Positions 16,639 to 24,934 of a DNA stretch of 64,000 bases are shown in pieces. The notes beneath the pieces are model-generated. The model was not told the DNA's origin. It saw only the letters and a program-made list of their open reading frames with translations, and did no database searches. The stretch covers positions 1-64,000 of the forward strand of contig QBML01000011.1 in NCBI GenBank assembly GCA_003242085.1, read 5' to 3'. Every line of letters starts with the position of its first letter. The stretch's first letter is position 1. Source of the DNA: Pseudanabaena frigida (GTDB lineage: Bacteria; Cyanobacteriota; Cyanobacteriia; Pseudanabaenales; Pseudanabaenaceae). The translations under genes were made by a program, and so were the position numbers.

Positions 16639-18614
16639 CCTAGTACCACCTTTTTCTTCCAATCGATAAACTCATTAGCTACCAAATCCGTATCATCGTC
16701 TTCAACTTTCTGGCGCGGTAGCGGTCTAGCCACACCTTCACCCGTTGCTGTTCGCTCAATCAAAGGGATTGAATTTGGATTAGTAGGAACCAGTATCTCC
16801 TCACCCTCCTCATTACGTCTGTATGTGATATTACCTCGCTTATCATGCCCGATCGCCTTCACCTGCGCCATAAATATTTCATAATCAGGCATTGTTCCTT
16901 GATCGATTTCCTTTTCAGTCTTCTTCTGAAGAATCAAAACCGAAGTTTGTGTTCCATTGCGCGGTTGGAAAGTGTCAGGATGCAGGTCAATCGAAGCAAC
17001 AATTCGGCAATGCTTAATTAACCAATACCGCACATAAAGCAACCCAGGAGCGCCCAAAATTGCATCAGGTAAAACTATTCCCATCCGTCCCTCTGGCTTC
17101 AAAAATTGCCAGCATCGTTCAATAAATAGGATTTCGGGAGATGCTGAGCCTTGAAGTTGTTCTGTAGGCTCCCAACCAGACTCAGTTTCTTTCCAAACAT
17201 GGGCAAGCTGATATTGCTTTAAGGTTTCTTCATCCTTAATGGGTAACTTTGAACCAAAAGGCGGATTCGTTGCAATTACATCAAAACGAGCTAAATCCTT
17301 GGGATTGCGTAGCTCTTTAGGGTCAACGTCTAAGGCTTTAGCAAACTGCTTACGAAAACTATCTTCCCATTGATGAGGATGCAACAAAGAATCTTGTCTA
17401 AGAATGTTTCCAGATCCGTCATTGTTCATCACCATATTCATTTTGGTAGCTTTAACTAAATCTGGATTAATATCAATTCCAAAGAAATTGACTTTAGCCG
17501 TATCTCTAATTTTTGAATTTAGTGCATCCTTCATCCAAACATCTGACTTTTCATTTACTCCAGCTTGTTGGCTTAATTTTTCAATGACTTCATTCATTGC
17601 GATTACCAGAAATCCACCCGTTCCACAGGATTGATCGAGAATCCTATCTGTGATTTTTGGCGCAAGCATCCTAATTGTCATTTTCTGAACATTTCTTGGT
17701 GTAAAAAACTCACCGCGATCGCCTCTTAAATTTGCGCCAACAAGCTCTTCATAGGCTTTCCCCTTAACATCAATATTCGTACTCAAAAAGCTATAGCGTT
17801 GAAGCTCACCGATAATATAGGCTAAAGAACGAGGTTGAAGTTTAATCTCATCATTCGCATCAAAAATAGCAGGATATTGCTTTTTAACTGCACTAAAAAT
17901 TTTACTAATACGATTGAAAACAGTTAATCGACCATCATTACTCTTTTTTTCCTTTGCCGTTGCATAAAATTCTAAGGGATTAGGAAAATTGCGCTCATCA
18001 TGAATCTTGCAAAAAATAACCTTTAAAAGCTCAAAAAAAGCAGGTTGTTTTTGTAGCCCGTCAGTTACATAAATATGATCGTGACAAATCTTAAAAGAAA
18101 ACAGTAAATTATCGCCAACTGCATTCTTTAAAGCGTCACGAGTTGGGCGATCAACTTCCTCAACATTGCCATTTTTGGAAGGGATATCATTAGGCTCTTC
18201 ATACTCAATGCCTTCCTCTGTTCTAATGCGGCGCAAAACAGTTTTTTTCTTGCCGTTTGTCCACATTCCCCATTCAGAGTTATCACAAGCCGCCATATAA
18301 GATCGAAGTTGCTCAATCCCGTCTTTACTAGCAGATGGCGATATCGAGTCTTTTTTGCATTCGATAATAATCCAAATATTTTCCTGATTATGTTGATCGC
18401 CCTCACGGAAAATAGCCAGATCGACTCGAACAGTCTTACTACCTTGTTTAATTGGATACTCAACCTCGATCTGCTCTGGCAAATAGCCTAACTCCATCAC
18501 CAAACGACGCTCGATGTTTTGACGAACATACTCTTCGGGCGTATCGTTACGGATTTTCTGATCTATGAAATCACAGACCTTACCATCTGGAAGTGTTGCT
18601 AAGAGCTTAGACAT
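16632..18614 (-). CDS. hsdM: Fused restriction nuclease / N6-adenine DNA methyltransferase (RM subunit)
   Basis: 660 residues. The N-terminal domain (about 1-130) is an HsdR_N-like PD-(D/E)xK fold with Asp65 (VRVDLAIF) and Glu85-x-Lys87 (IIIECKK). The rest is a type I-style gamma-class methyltransferase: helical N-terminal part, GEFFTPRNVQK, motif I DQSCGTGGFL (327-336) and motif IV NPPF (450-453). Cleavage and methylation would thus be in one chain, directed by the overlapping S subunit. The arrangement RM plus S, without a DEAD-box HsdR, resembles the type IIB BcgI system. Alternatively a distant hsdR exists elsewhere and the N-terminal domain is regulatory. It is the first gene of the operon. 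Confidence 0.88.
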   Translation of the reverse strand: MSKLLATLPDGKVCDFIDQKIRNDTPEEYVRQNIERRLVMELGYLPEQIEVEYPIKQGSKTVRVDLAIFREGDQHNQENIWIIIECKKDSISPSASKDGIEQLRSYMAACDNSEWGMWTNGKKKTVLRRIRTEEGIEYEEPNDIPSKNGNVEEVDRPTRDALKNAVGDNLLFSFKICHDHIYVTDGLQKQPAFFELLKVIFCKIHDERNFPNPLEFYATAKEKKSNDGRLTVFNRISKIFSAVKKQYPAIFDANDEIKLQPRSLAYIIGELQRYSFLSTNIDVKGKAYEELVGANLRGDRGEFFTPRNVQKMTIRMLAPKITDRILDQSCGTGGFLVIAMNEVIEKLSQQAGVNEKSDVWMKDALNSKIRDTAKVNFFGIDINPDLVKATKMNMVMNNDGSGNILRQDSLLHPHQWEDSFRKQFAKALDVDPKELRNPKDLARFDVIATNPPFGSKLPIKDEETLKQYQLAHVWKETESGWEPTEQLQGSASPEILFIERCWQFLKPEGRMGIVLPDAILGAPGLLYVRYWLIKHCRIVASIDLHPDTFQPRNGTQTSVLILQKKTEKEIDQGTMPDYEIFMAQVKAIGHDKRGNITYRRNEEGEEILVPTNPNSIPLIERTATGEGVARPLPRQKVEDDDTDLVANEFIDWKKKVVLGW

Positions 18615-18780
18615 TGCCTTTAAGTCAAAACCTCAAGAAAATTTGCTTTCTTTACAGTTTTACCAGTAATTGCTCTAGATATGTGCAATTACTTATTTTA
18701 GATTTACATTTTTCATTGAAACTAGAGCATAACTAAGCTAAAACTGCGATCGCTAAAATTACCAGCCTTAAGGCTAAAAA

Positions 18781-19047
18781 TTACGCACTCTCCCATGAGT
18801 CCCCATGAATCTCCCTCATACAGATCTGTACACCGCCCTCCAAAGCTAAAAGCGCATCATCCATCGAATCATACTCATCCTCACCTTCCCAAAAGGTTCC
18901 ACCAATATCAAAAGCACGAACAAACGCACTGGTATAACCATTATCTCTCCAGCCAATTTCGATGATTCCATTCTCTCTATTCACCCAACGAGAGATATTT
19001 GGATATCTCTCTTCAAAGGATTTCTTAGGCAAAGATTTCTTAGGCAT
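18781..19047 (-). CDS. Small acidic protein of unknown function
   Basis: 88 residues. A Lys-rich N-terminus (MPKKSLPKKSFEERYP) is followed by a compact acidic domain with WVNRENGIIEIGWRDNGYTS, FDIGGTFWEGED and DDALLALEGGV. Similar small proteins occur widely in cyanobacteria as hypotheticals. No membrane segment. It is separated from the restriction operon by about 165 AT-rich bases without visible features. Confidence 0.65.
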   Translation of the reverse strand: MPKKSLPKKSFEERYPNISRWVNRENGIIEIGWRDNGYTSAFVRAFDIGGTFWEGEDEYDSMDDALLALEGGVQICMREIHGDSWESA

Positions 19048-19158
19048 AGACGGATAATAGTGTTGCGGCTTGAATTATAGGCAAATTATGGGCTTAAAAA
19101 GCGATCGCATGATGACTGTGAGAAGTAAGGCTATATAATAATATCTGCTCAGCTTTAC

Positions 19159-20526
19159 ATGAAAATGATCGACATTTTTACTGTCATTTTAATCGCCCTT
19201 GGCGGATTCGTCATGTTTCTTTCTATCAAAGAGACACAACGGATTCTAGACTTACTCAAAGACAGTAAATATCAAAAGCTTTGGTACATCCTCAGAGCGC
19301 TGATGATTTTCTTTCTCTTAGGATACTTGGGAGTAATTGTACTATTCCCTCTAAAAATACAGTGGTTAATCTTAGTTCTGACAGGAGTTATCTTCTTCTT
19401 TGGTGCTTTATTTGTTTACATGGTCGTCAAAATCGGCTTCCTAACAATTCGGGATTTATTGAAAACTAATATCTTAAGACTGCAATTGCAACAAGAAAAG
19501 GAAACTGCCGAAGAGATTGCGCGGATTAAGTCGGAGTTTTTAGCCACCATGAGCCATGAGATTCGCACGCCAATGAATGGAGTAATTGGCATGACGAATC
19601 TATTGCTTGGCACTGCTCTAGATTCAGAACAACGTGAATATGTAGAAACCATCAATACAAGTGGTGAATCTCTATTGATGATCATTAATGATATTTTAGA
19701 CTTCTCAAAGATTGAAGCTGGCAAGGTTGATTTGGAAGTACAACCTTTTGAACTTAAAGAATGTCTAGAAAGAGTTTTTAGTTTATTTATCCCTAAATCC
19801 CATGAAAAAGGATTGAAGCTACATTATTCTATTGATATTAATGTTTCCCAGTTCATTGAAGGAGATATTAACCGTTTACAGCAGGTTTTGATTAATCTCG
19901 TGGGTAACTCGATTAAGTTTACGGCTATAGGGGAAATTTTTGTAAACATTAAAAAGTACAACGAAGATCAGCTCCTATTCTCAATCGAAGATACAGGTAT
20001 TGGCATCCCCTCTAATAAATTGGATAAACTATTTAAACCTTTCTCTCAAGTAGATTCCTCTACAACACGCAAATTTGGCGGTACTGGTTTAGGTTTAGCG
20101 ATTTCTCAAAACCTGACAAGGTTGATGGGAGGAGATATTTGGGTGGAGAGTGTGTCGGGTGAAGGTACAACCTTTGCCTTTACGATCGCCTATCATCCCG
20201 CAGACAAGGAGGTTTTAACCAGTCATTCTATTCCAGTCATTGATAAATTAGATCATTTATTAGACTTAGGACTAACGCATTCTCCCGAAGATCATCTATC
20301 TAAAACACCTTCTAGTAATGTTCCAAAATTAGCGGATAAACTACCTTTCAAGATTTTATTAGCTGAAGATAATCCTGTAAACCAGAAATTAGCAAATCGA
20401 CTTTTTGAAAAGATGGGTTATGACATTGATGTGGCAATAAATGGCGTAGAAGTACTCGAAGCCATTCAAAAAAGAATTACGATCTCATTTTTATGGATAT
20501 CCAAATGCCTGAAATGGATGGCTTAG
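19159..20526 (+). CDS. Hybrid sensor histidine kinase, N-terminal part (frameshifted)
   Basis: 455 residues before a premature stop. Three N-terminal membrane spans (about 5-20, 43-62, 69-92), a short helical linker, HisKA with the phosphoacceptor in [13 protein letters not shown], and HATPase_c with [29 protein letters not shown] and [11 protein letters not shown] receiver domain then begins at [14 protein letters not shown] but loses frame at the six-A run 20468-20473. Adding one A restores [17 protein letters not shown] and joins the fragment at 20493-20756. So this is one gene of about 532 codons, either disrupted, mis-sequenced, or using slippage. The signal is unknown. Confidence 0.9.
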   Translation: MKMIDIFTVILIALGGFVMFLSIKETQRILDLLKDSKYQKLWYILRALMIFFLLGYLGVIVLFPLKIQWLILVLTGVIFFFGALFVYMVVKIGFLTIRDLLKTNILRLQLQQEKETAEEIARIKSEFLATMSHEIRTPMNGVIGMTNLLLGTALDSEQREYVETINTSGESLLMIINDILDFSKIEAGKVDLEVQPFELKECLERVFSLFIPKSHEKGLKLHYSIDINVSQFIEGDINRLQQVLINLVGNSIKFTAIGEIFVNIKKYNEDQLLFSIEDTGIGIPSNKLDKLFKPFSQVDSSTTRKFGGTGLGLAISQNLTRLMGGDIWVESVSGEGTTFAFTIAYHPADKEVLTSHSIPVIDKLDHLLDLGLTHSPEDHLSKTPSSNVPKLADKLPFKILLAEDNPVNQKLANRLFEKMGYDIDVAINGVEVLEAIQKRITISFLWISKCLKWMA

Positions 20527-20756
20527 AGGCAACCCGACAGATTCGCACTAAGGAGAGACTGTCTCAAACAGATTTCACAGATCTTGATGCAGTTCCAAAA
20601 TCTATTCAGATTATTGCGATGACGGCTAATGCGATGAAAGGCGATCGCGAAAAATGTCTAGAAGCAGGCATGAATGATTACGTGACAAAACCGTTTAAGA
20701 TCGGGCAAATTCAAACTGCGATCGAGAATTGTGCTCAACATCTGCAAAAGTTTTAA
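20493..20756 (+). CDS. Receiver-domain C-terminal part of the frameshifted hybrid kinase
   Basis: The frame opening at 20493 holds the second half of the receiver domain: the phosphoacceptor Asp in [19 protein letters not shown] for the signalling Thr, and YVTKPF with the conserved Lys. It overlaps the upstream frame by 34 bases and has no start signal of its own, so it is the continuation of the 19159 gene in the -1 frame, not a separate protein. It ends six bases before the convergent lipoprotein gene. Confidence 0.85.
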   Translation: MDIQMPEMDGLEATRQIRTKERLSQTDFTDLDAVPKSIQIIAMTANAMKGDREKCLEAGMNDYVTKPFKIGQIQTAIENCAQHLQKF

Positions 20757-20762
20757 CCTTCC

Positions 20763-21602
20763 CTATTGAGAAATAAGCGCGAAACTATTGGCAAACTGCT
20801 CAAAAGCTTTTGCCGTTGGACTATTCGGATCGTTCTTAGCAACAGGTTGATAGTAGCGAACTGTATAGAGGAATTTGTCAGCTTCGAGAGTTAAGATTTG
20901 CACTTTCCAGTTGTTTGATGCGATCGCCGTTGTAAATTCCTTCTTAGATCCCGACTTTGCTCCTTTCACCTTCGCATCAAAAGGAACTGTGACCAAATCT
21001 TTCGCATTTTCGGAACCATCGGTAGCGATCGCCTTGCTATCAAATGCGCGCCTTTCTACGACTACGTAAACCTGTTGGCTCTGTTGCAGCTTTTGCAAAA
21101 GCTTGTCTAAATTGTTATCACCAGCCAAATTAACATCGCGACTGGGCGTAAAAATTACCGTACTTGCACCCGAAGCTTCCAAACCGAGATCGATCGCCTT
21201 CCAATCGGAGGGATATCGCAAAATATAACCCGCGCCCGTATACTTACCAGTTGTCTCTGGCTTGGCATCCTCAGAACGACAAACCTCAATTTTGCTAGCG
21301 TCTTGACTGGTCTGCAAGGTATAGCGCATATCCTCCGCAATCAGTACGATCTCAAAACCATCTTGAGTCGGAGCAGTCGTTTGACATAGATCGCTAGTAT
21401 TGGCTGGATTTGGCTTTTGGGACTCCGCCACGATCGCCACATTTGGCGACAGCTTAAGCTGCGATCGCAGGTAAGTAATCGCCTTTTCCGTAGCAAGATT
21501 ATTGGTTGGTGTTGAAGTAGGGGGTGTTGATGGAGTCTGCTGACAGCTCACAACTAAACCCGCGATCGCGGCAATTCCGATATAGATTTGAAACTTTGGC
21601 AT
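20763..21602 (-). CDS. Putative lipoprotein of unknown function
   Basis: 279 residues with a typical lipoprotein leader (IAAIAGLVVSC, modified Cys at about residue 20). A Thr/Pro-rich linker and a two-part mature region follow. The first part has EKAITYLRSQLKLSPNVAIV and QDGFEIVLIAEDMRYTLQTS. The second (RYPSDWKAIDLG, KVQILTLEADKFLYTVRYY) resembles the PsbP/DUF1795-like fold seen in cyanobacterial lipoproteins; this is from pattern only. It should be membrane-tethered outside the cytoplasm. It converges on the kinase gene with a gap of only six bases. Confidence 0.72.
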   Translation of the reverse strand: MPKFQIYIGIAAIAGLVVSCQQTPSTPPTSTPTNNLATEKAITYLRSQLKLSPNVAIVAESQKPNPANTSDLCQTTAPTQDGFEIVLIAEDMRYTLQTSQDASKIEVCRSEDAKPETTGKYTGAGYILRYPSDWKAIDLGLEASGASTVIFTPSRDVNLAGDNNLDKLLQKLQQSQQVYVVVERRAFDSKAIATDGSENAKDLVTVPFDAKVKGAKSGSKKEFTTAIASNNWKVQILTLEADKFLYTVRYYQPVAKNDPNSPTAKAFEQFANSFALISQ

Positions 21603-21642
21603 AACATAAAACCAGATATAGCAATCATCATAATGCTTAGGA

Positions 21643-21671
21643 GTAGAAGGGATGCTTTGTGCCCCTTCTAC
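21643..21671. repeat. Hairpin between divergent genes
   Basis: Arms GTAGAAGGG (21643-21651) and CCCTTCTAC (21663-21671) with an inner GC-TTT-G stem. It lies in the roughly 100-base divergent region upstream of both the lipoprotein and MAPEG genes, so it is not at a gene end. Confidence 0.55.
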
Positions 21672-21699
21672 CTGCCATAAACTGACAACTAAAAACTAA

Positions 21700-22107
21700 A
21701 TGGACATCAAAACACTCGTATTTCCCGCGATCGCTACCATCGGCGCATTGCTCGTTTACTTTGGCTTAGGTATTGGTGTAGGTGTTGCCCGCGTTAAGTA
21801 CAAAATCATGCCGCCACAAACCACAGGCAACGAGGACTTTGAGCGAGTTTATCGCGCCCACCAAAACACCCTTGAGCAAATTGTGATTTTTTTGCCTTGC
21901 CTCTGGCTATTCAGCATTTTTGTAAATCCTAACTGGGGCGCGATTTTAGGTGCGGCGTGGATTGTGGGGCGGATTGCTTACGCTTGGGGATATTACATCG
22001 AAGCTAATAAACGAGCCGCAGGAAACGCGATCGCCTCTTTAGCCACCCTTGCACTTATGTTTGGGACACTCTTCAACCTCGTGCGCGGATTATTCTTTCC
22101 TGCTTAA
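21700..22107 (+). CDS. MAPEG family membrane protein
   Basis: 135 residues with four predicted membrane helices. The family signature FERVYRAHQNTLEQIVIFLP (E-R-x2-R-A-H-x-N-x2-E) is complete. MAPEG proteins are membrane glutathione transferase or peroxidase-like enzymes; the bacterial substrates are mostly unknown. It is followed by two adjacent hairpins. A second MAPEG gene of a different subtype lies at 59681-60115. Confidence 0.88.
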   Translation: MDIKTLVFPAIATIGALLVYFGLGIGVGVARVKYKIMPPQTTGNEDFERVYRAHQNTLEQIVIFLPCLWLFSIFVNPNWGAILGAAWIVGRIAYAWGYYIEANKRAAGNAIASLATLALMFGTLFNLVRGLFFPA

Positions 22108-22112
22108 AAGGT

Positions 22113-22163
22113 AGGCTTCGGCTTCGCTCAGCCACCAGTGCTGGCTGAGCGAAGCCGAAGCCT
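22113..22163. repeat. 22-bp perfect hairpin
   Basis: Arms 22113-22134 and 22142-22163 pair perfectly around seven bases. Both arms carry the GCTTCGC/GCGAAGC word. It lies six bases after the MAPEG stop and four bases before a second hairpin. Confidence 0.75.
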
Positions 22164-22167
22164 TACT

Positions 22168-22220
22168 AAGCACCAGAAGAGAGTTGCGGTGCGAAGCGCC
22201 GCAACTCTCTTCTGGTGCTT
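22168..22220. repeat. 25-bp hairpin with GCGAAGC tip; arm repeated at the window start
   Basis: Arms 22168-22192 and 22196-22220 pair with one G-T pair around GAA. GCGAAGC is at 22191-22197. Bases 22199-22215 are identical to bases 1-17 of the window, so this element has a second copy that begins before the window. Confidence 0.8.
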
Positions 22221-22328
22221 TAACTATAAAATTGACGAACCTCTTCAACTTGATGGATAGAACTAAAGTGAGTGTAAATGCAATAATCAAATGCGTATTA
22301 ATACTCAGCGAAATTAGTAACTAGAACT

Positions 22329-22850
22329 ATGTCTAAACTTGTCGCGATCGCCGCGAGTCTATATTTTGTCACTCTTGCTTATTTCGGATTTGTCCCTGCT
22401 GCATCAGCACATTCACTTACTCACTCCCTCAATTCTGCGATCGCAACACCTATGGCACTATTTTCTTTTTCTGGCACACGTCCTAGCAATCTGGGCGTAA
22501 CCGACGGCAAACTGCTGGCTTGTCCCGACTCTCCCAACTGCGTCTCCAGTCAAAGTACCGATGCAGAACATAAGATTTCACCTCTGACCTATACAGGAGA
22601 TCCTGCAAAGGCTTTAGAGGATCTCAAAGCCGTAATTTCCAGCTTGCCCCGCACCAAAATTATCACAGCCGAAAATAACTACCTATACGCAGAGTTTACC
22701 AGCTCTCTGATGGGTTACGTCGATGACGTTGAGTTTTATATAAATTCTGACAAGGGCATTATCGAAGTCCGCTCTGCCTCACGTTTGGGCAAATCCGATC
22801 TTGGTGTAAACCGCGATCGTATCGAATCTATTCGTGCCCAGCTTGCTTAA
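22329..22850 (+). CDS. DUF1499 family exported protein
   Basis: 173 residues. The signal peptide (about 1-27, ending near ASAHS) is followed by the DUF1499 domain with CPDSPNCVSSQ, TYTGDPAKALEDLKAVI, YLYAEFTSSLMGYVDDVEFY and EVRSASRLGKSDLGVNRDRI. The family is widespread in cyanobacteria and plastids; its function is unknown. It should act outside the cytoplasm or in the thylakoid lumen. A strong terminator follows. Confidence 0.88.
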   Translation: MSKLVAIAASLYFVTLAYFGFVPAASAHSLTHSLNSAIATPMALFSFSGTRPSNLGVTDGKLLACPDSPNCVSSQSTDAEHKISPLTYTGDPAKALEDLKAVISSLPRTKIITAENNYLYAEFTSSLMGYVDDVEFYINSDKGIIEVRSASRLGKSDLGVNRDRIESIRAQLA

Positions 22851-22887
22851 ATCACCCAAAAAGGTGCAAAGCAACTCTTAAAAAGAT

Positions 22888-22928
22888 AAAAAGATAAAGA
22901 GTTCACTTCGTGAACTCTTTATCTTTTT
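22888..22928. terminator. 19-bp perfect hairpin terminator
   Basis: Arms 22888-22906 and 22910-22928 pair perfectly around TTC, followed by further T. It ends the DUF1499 transcript. Confidence 0.85.
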
Positions 22929-23049
22929 TTATATCGCAAATAAACGATACGTATCATTCAATCGATACCATTGAGATTTATGATGGAGTTTGATAAAAAA
23001 GCGTTATTTGATTACTTAATTAGCTTATTTGCAGGCTCAAGGAAATTTT

Positions 23050-23376
23050 ATGGGAATCGCAGTTGGTTTGGTTGAGGTGCTGGGGCATCCTCCCGCACTT
23101 TCCGTCGCTGACACAATGGTTAAAGCTGCAAATGTTACTTTTGTTGGCTATGAAAAAGTTAGTGGCGCTCGCCTAACCATCATCGTGCGCGGTCCCGTTG
23201 GCGATGTGCAAAAGGCTGTAGCCGCAGGGGTAGAAGCTGCCAAACAAATTGAAGTGCTAAGTTCTAAGGATAAAGCTCTATTTCTTTCCGCCACCGTAAT
23301 TCCTCGTCCCCATGCCAATGTTGAAGTAATTACCAAGACTATGCGCTTTAGCGATGCACTAGAACAATTTCGTTAA
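23050..23376 (+). CDS. ccmK: Carboxysome shell protein, CcmK paralogue (BMC domain)
   Basis: 108 residues from the ATG at 23050; the frame is open seven codons upstream but MGIAVGLVEVLGHPPAL is the natural start. It has a single BMC domain with ADTMVKAANVTFVGYEK, pore loop KVSGAR, VIPRPHANVE and the C-terminal SDALEQFR. BMC proteins form hexamers tiling the carboxysome shell facets. The pore loop and the insertion VLSSKDKALFLSA differ from the main CcmK1/K2 form, so this is an accessory paralogue. It is not next to ccmL, ccmM or ccmN, in line with satellite ccmK loci. Confidence 0.92.
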   Translation: MGIAVGLVEVLGHPPALSVADTMVKAANVTFVGYEKVSGARLTIIVRGPVGDVQKAVAAGVEAAKQIEVLSSKDKALFLSATVIPRPHANVEVITKTMRFSDALEQFR

Positions 23377-23438
23377 GGCAATTTCGCTAAGTTATTTCTT
23401 TGGATTTATAAAAAATAACCACAAAACAAAGGCAGAAA

Positions 23439-23885
23439 ATGAAAATTTTGGTTCTGCATGGGCCAAACCTGAATATGCTAGGTTTGCGTGAACCTGAGGT
23501 ATATGGCACGACGACATTAGTGCAAATTAACGATCGCCTAGCTCAAGATGCTCGGGAGTTGGGTGCAGATTTAAGCTTTTTGCAATCCAATCATGAGGGA
23601 GTGCTGATCGACACGATTCATGCTGCTTTTCAAGTACAGCAAGGGATCTTGATCAATCCTGGAGGATTTACACATACAAGTGTGGCACTACGAGACGCGA
23701 TCGCCTCAGTGAATATCCCGACCGTAGAAGTGCATCTCAGCAACATTCACAAACGCGAAGAGTTTCGCCATCATTCATTTATCGCCCCGATCGCGATCGG
23801 GCAGATTTGTGGTTTTGGCGCTGAGAGTTATCGTTTAGGATTACGAGCATTAGTTGCTCATTTACAGCACTTTGTTTTGAAATAA
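23439..23885 (+). CDS. aroQ: Type II 3-dehydroquinate dehydratase
   Basis: Third step of the shikimate pathway: 3-dehydroquinate to 3-dehydroshikimate, cytoplasmic dodecamer. 148 residues, the normal length. Motifs: [16 protein letters not shown] with catalytic Tyr22, [37 protein letters not shown] with catalytic His, and a GFG near the C-terminus. It follows ccmK by about 60 bases and precedes the metalloprotease gene by ten, so it may be cotranscribed with the latter. Confidence 0.95.
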   Translation: MKILVLHGPNLNMLGLREPEVYGTTTLVQINDRLAQDARELGADLSFLQSNHEGVLIDTIHAAFQVQQGILINPGGFTHTSVALRDAIASVNIPTVEVHLSNIHKREEFRHHSFIAPIAIGQICGFGAESYRLGLRALVAHLQHFVLK

Positions 23886-23895
23886 AAAACTAGTC

Positions 23896-24855
23896 ATGGA
23901 AGTAATTTGGCTGATTTTAGCTATCTTGCTATTTTTAGGTTTATCGATCGCATATTGGCAAAAACTTAAAAAAGAATATATAGAATATCATTCAGCAGAT
24001 TCGCAAAACTCTCAGCCACGGGTAGAGGCACTAACATCAAAGTTACAGGAGCAAGAAATTGTCTTACAATCATTACCAGATTTAACCCAAATATCTTTAT
24101 CTTCGACCACAGAAAATCAAGATTTTAGTGATTTAGAGTTACAGTTGGAAGAACTTGCCAAGATTGGTTGGGCAAAAGATGAAACCTGTTGGATTTCAAA
24201 ACCTACACTCAGTTGTAACGATCTTAGTAACAAGATTTCACCAGCACAAGTTATCGAAATTTTATTAGCTCATGCTAGACAATTTTCCCCAGAATTCAAT
24301 GTCCCTTATCTGATTCCCCGCACAATTGTAGAAGCAATGCCTTCGGCAGCAGGTCAGTTTGAAGTAGATGAAGAAGGTTGGGTAACAATAAAAATAAGCC
24401 CTAACTTCTTTGATGATCGATTAGCAGCAAACGCGATCTTAGCCCATGAAGCGTGTCACTATATTTTAGAAAATTCAGGAATACGTTACAGTGATTTTTA
24501 TCTTAATGAACGTTATACCGATCTATGTATGTTTATCTGTGGTTTTGGTCAAATCTTCCTTACTGGATATAGAAGGGAACCAGCACAAAATCAGTATCGC
24601 CCAGGTCATCGTTTAGGTTATTTAACAGATGCCGAGTATCAGTTTGCTAATCAATATGTCATCAAACTTCGTGAATTATATAAACAGAAACTTCAAAGCA
24701 AATTAAATGTTAAGAGAAAACGATTATTGCAATTAGTTCATGGTGATGAATCTACTCTTAAACGGCTTGTTGAATATGAACGTCTACGTAGTCCTGACAA
24801 GTTAGAAGAGTTATTGTATGAAAGCGCAATTGATCGTCTTGAAAGAGGAAGATAA
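23896..24855 (+). CDS. Membrane-anchored putative zinc metalloprotease
   Basis: 319 residues. One N-terminal membrane helix (about 3-20), a linker with coiled-coil character, then a domain with the zincin motif HEACH (His184, Glu185, His188) preceded by LAANAIL. A possible third ligand, Glu205 or Asp209, lies in YLNERYTDLC. The pattern matches small Zn metallopeptidase-like domains; I do not recognise a named family. The C-terminal 80 residues are charged and helical. Start codon ten bases after aroQ. The proteolytic role is inferred from HExxH only. Confidence 0.65.
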   Translation: MEVIWLILAILLFLGLSIAYWQKLKKEYIEYHSADSQNSQPRVEALTSKLQEQEIVLQSLPDLTQISLSSTTENQDFSDLELQLEELAKIGWAKDETCWISKPTLSCNDLSNKISPAQVIEILLAHARQFSPEFNVPYLIPRTIVEAMPSAAGQFEVDEEGWVTIKISPNFFDDRLAANAILAHEACHYILENSGIRYSDFYLNERYTDLCMFICGFGQIFLTGYRREPAQNQYRPGHRLGYLTDAEYQFANQYVIKLRELYKQKLQSKLNVKRKRLLQLVHGDESTLKRLVEYERLRSPDKLEELLYESAIDRLERGR

Positions 24856-24934
24856 TTAGTTTGTAGATTATCTAGAGTATTTGGATTGTCAGTTAGTATT
24901 TTTTAGATTTATCATAATAGAGTAAGTTAAAGCT

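Noticed and set aside
22113-22220. Two adjacent hairpins considered as a CRISPR fragment or insertion-sequence ends
   Set aside because: There are no regularly spaced repeats, no cas gene, no transposase, and the arms are unrelated to each other.
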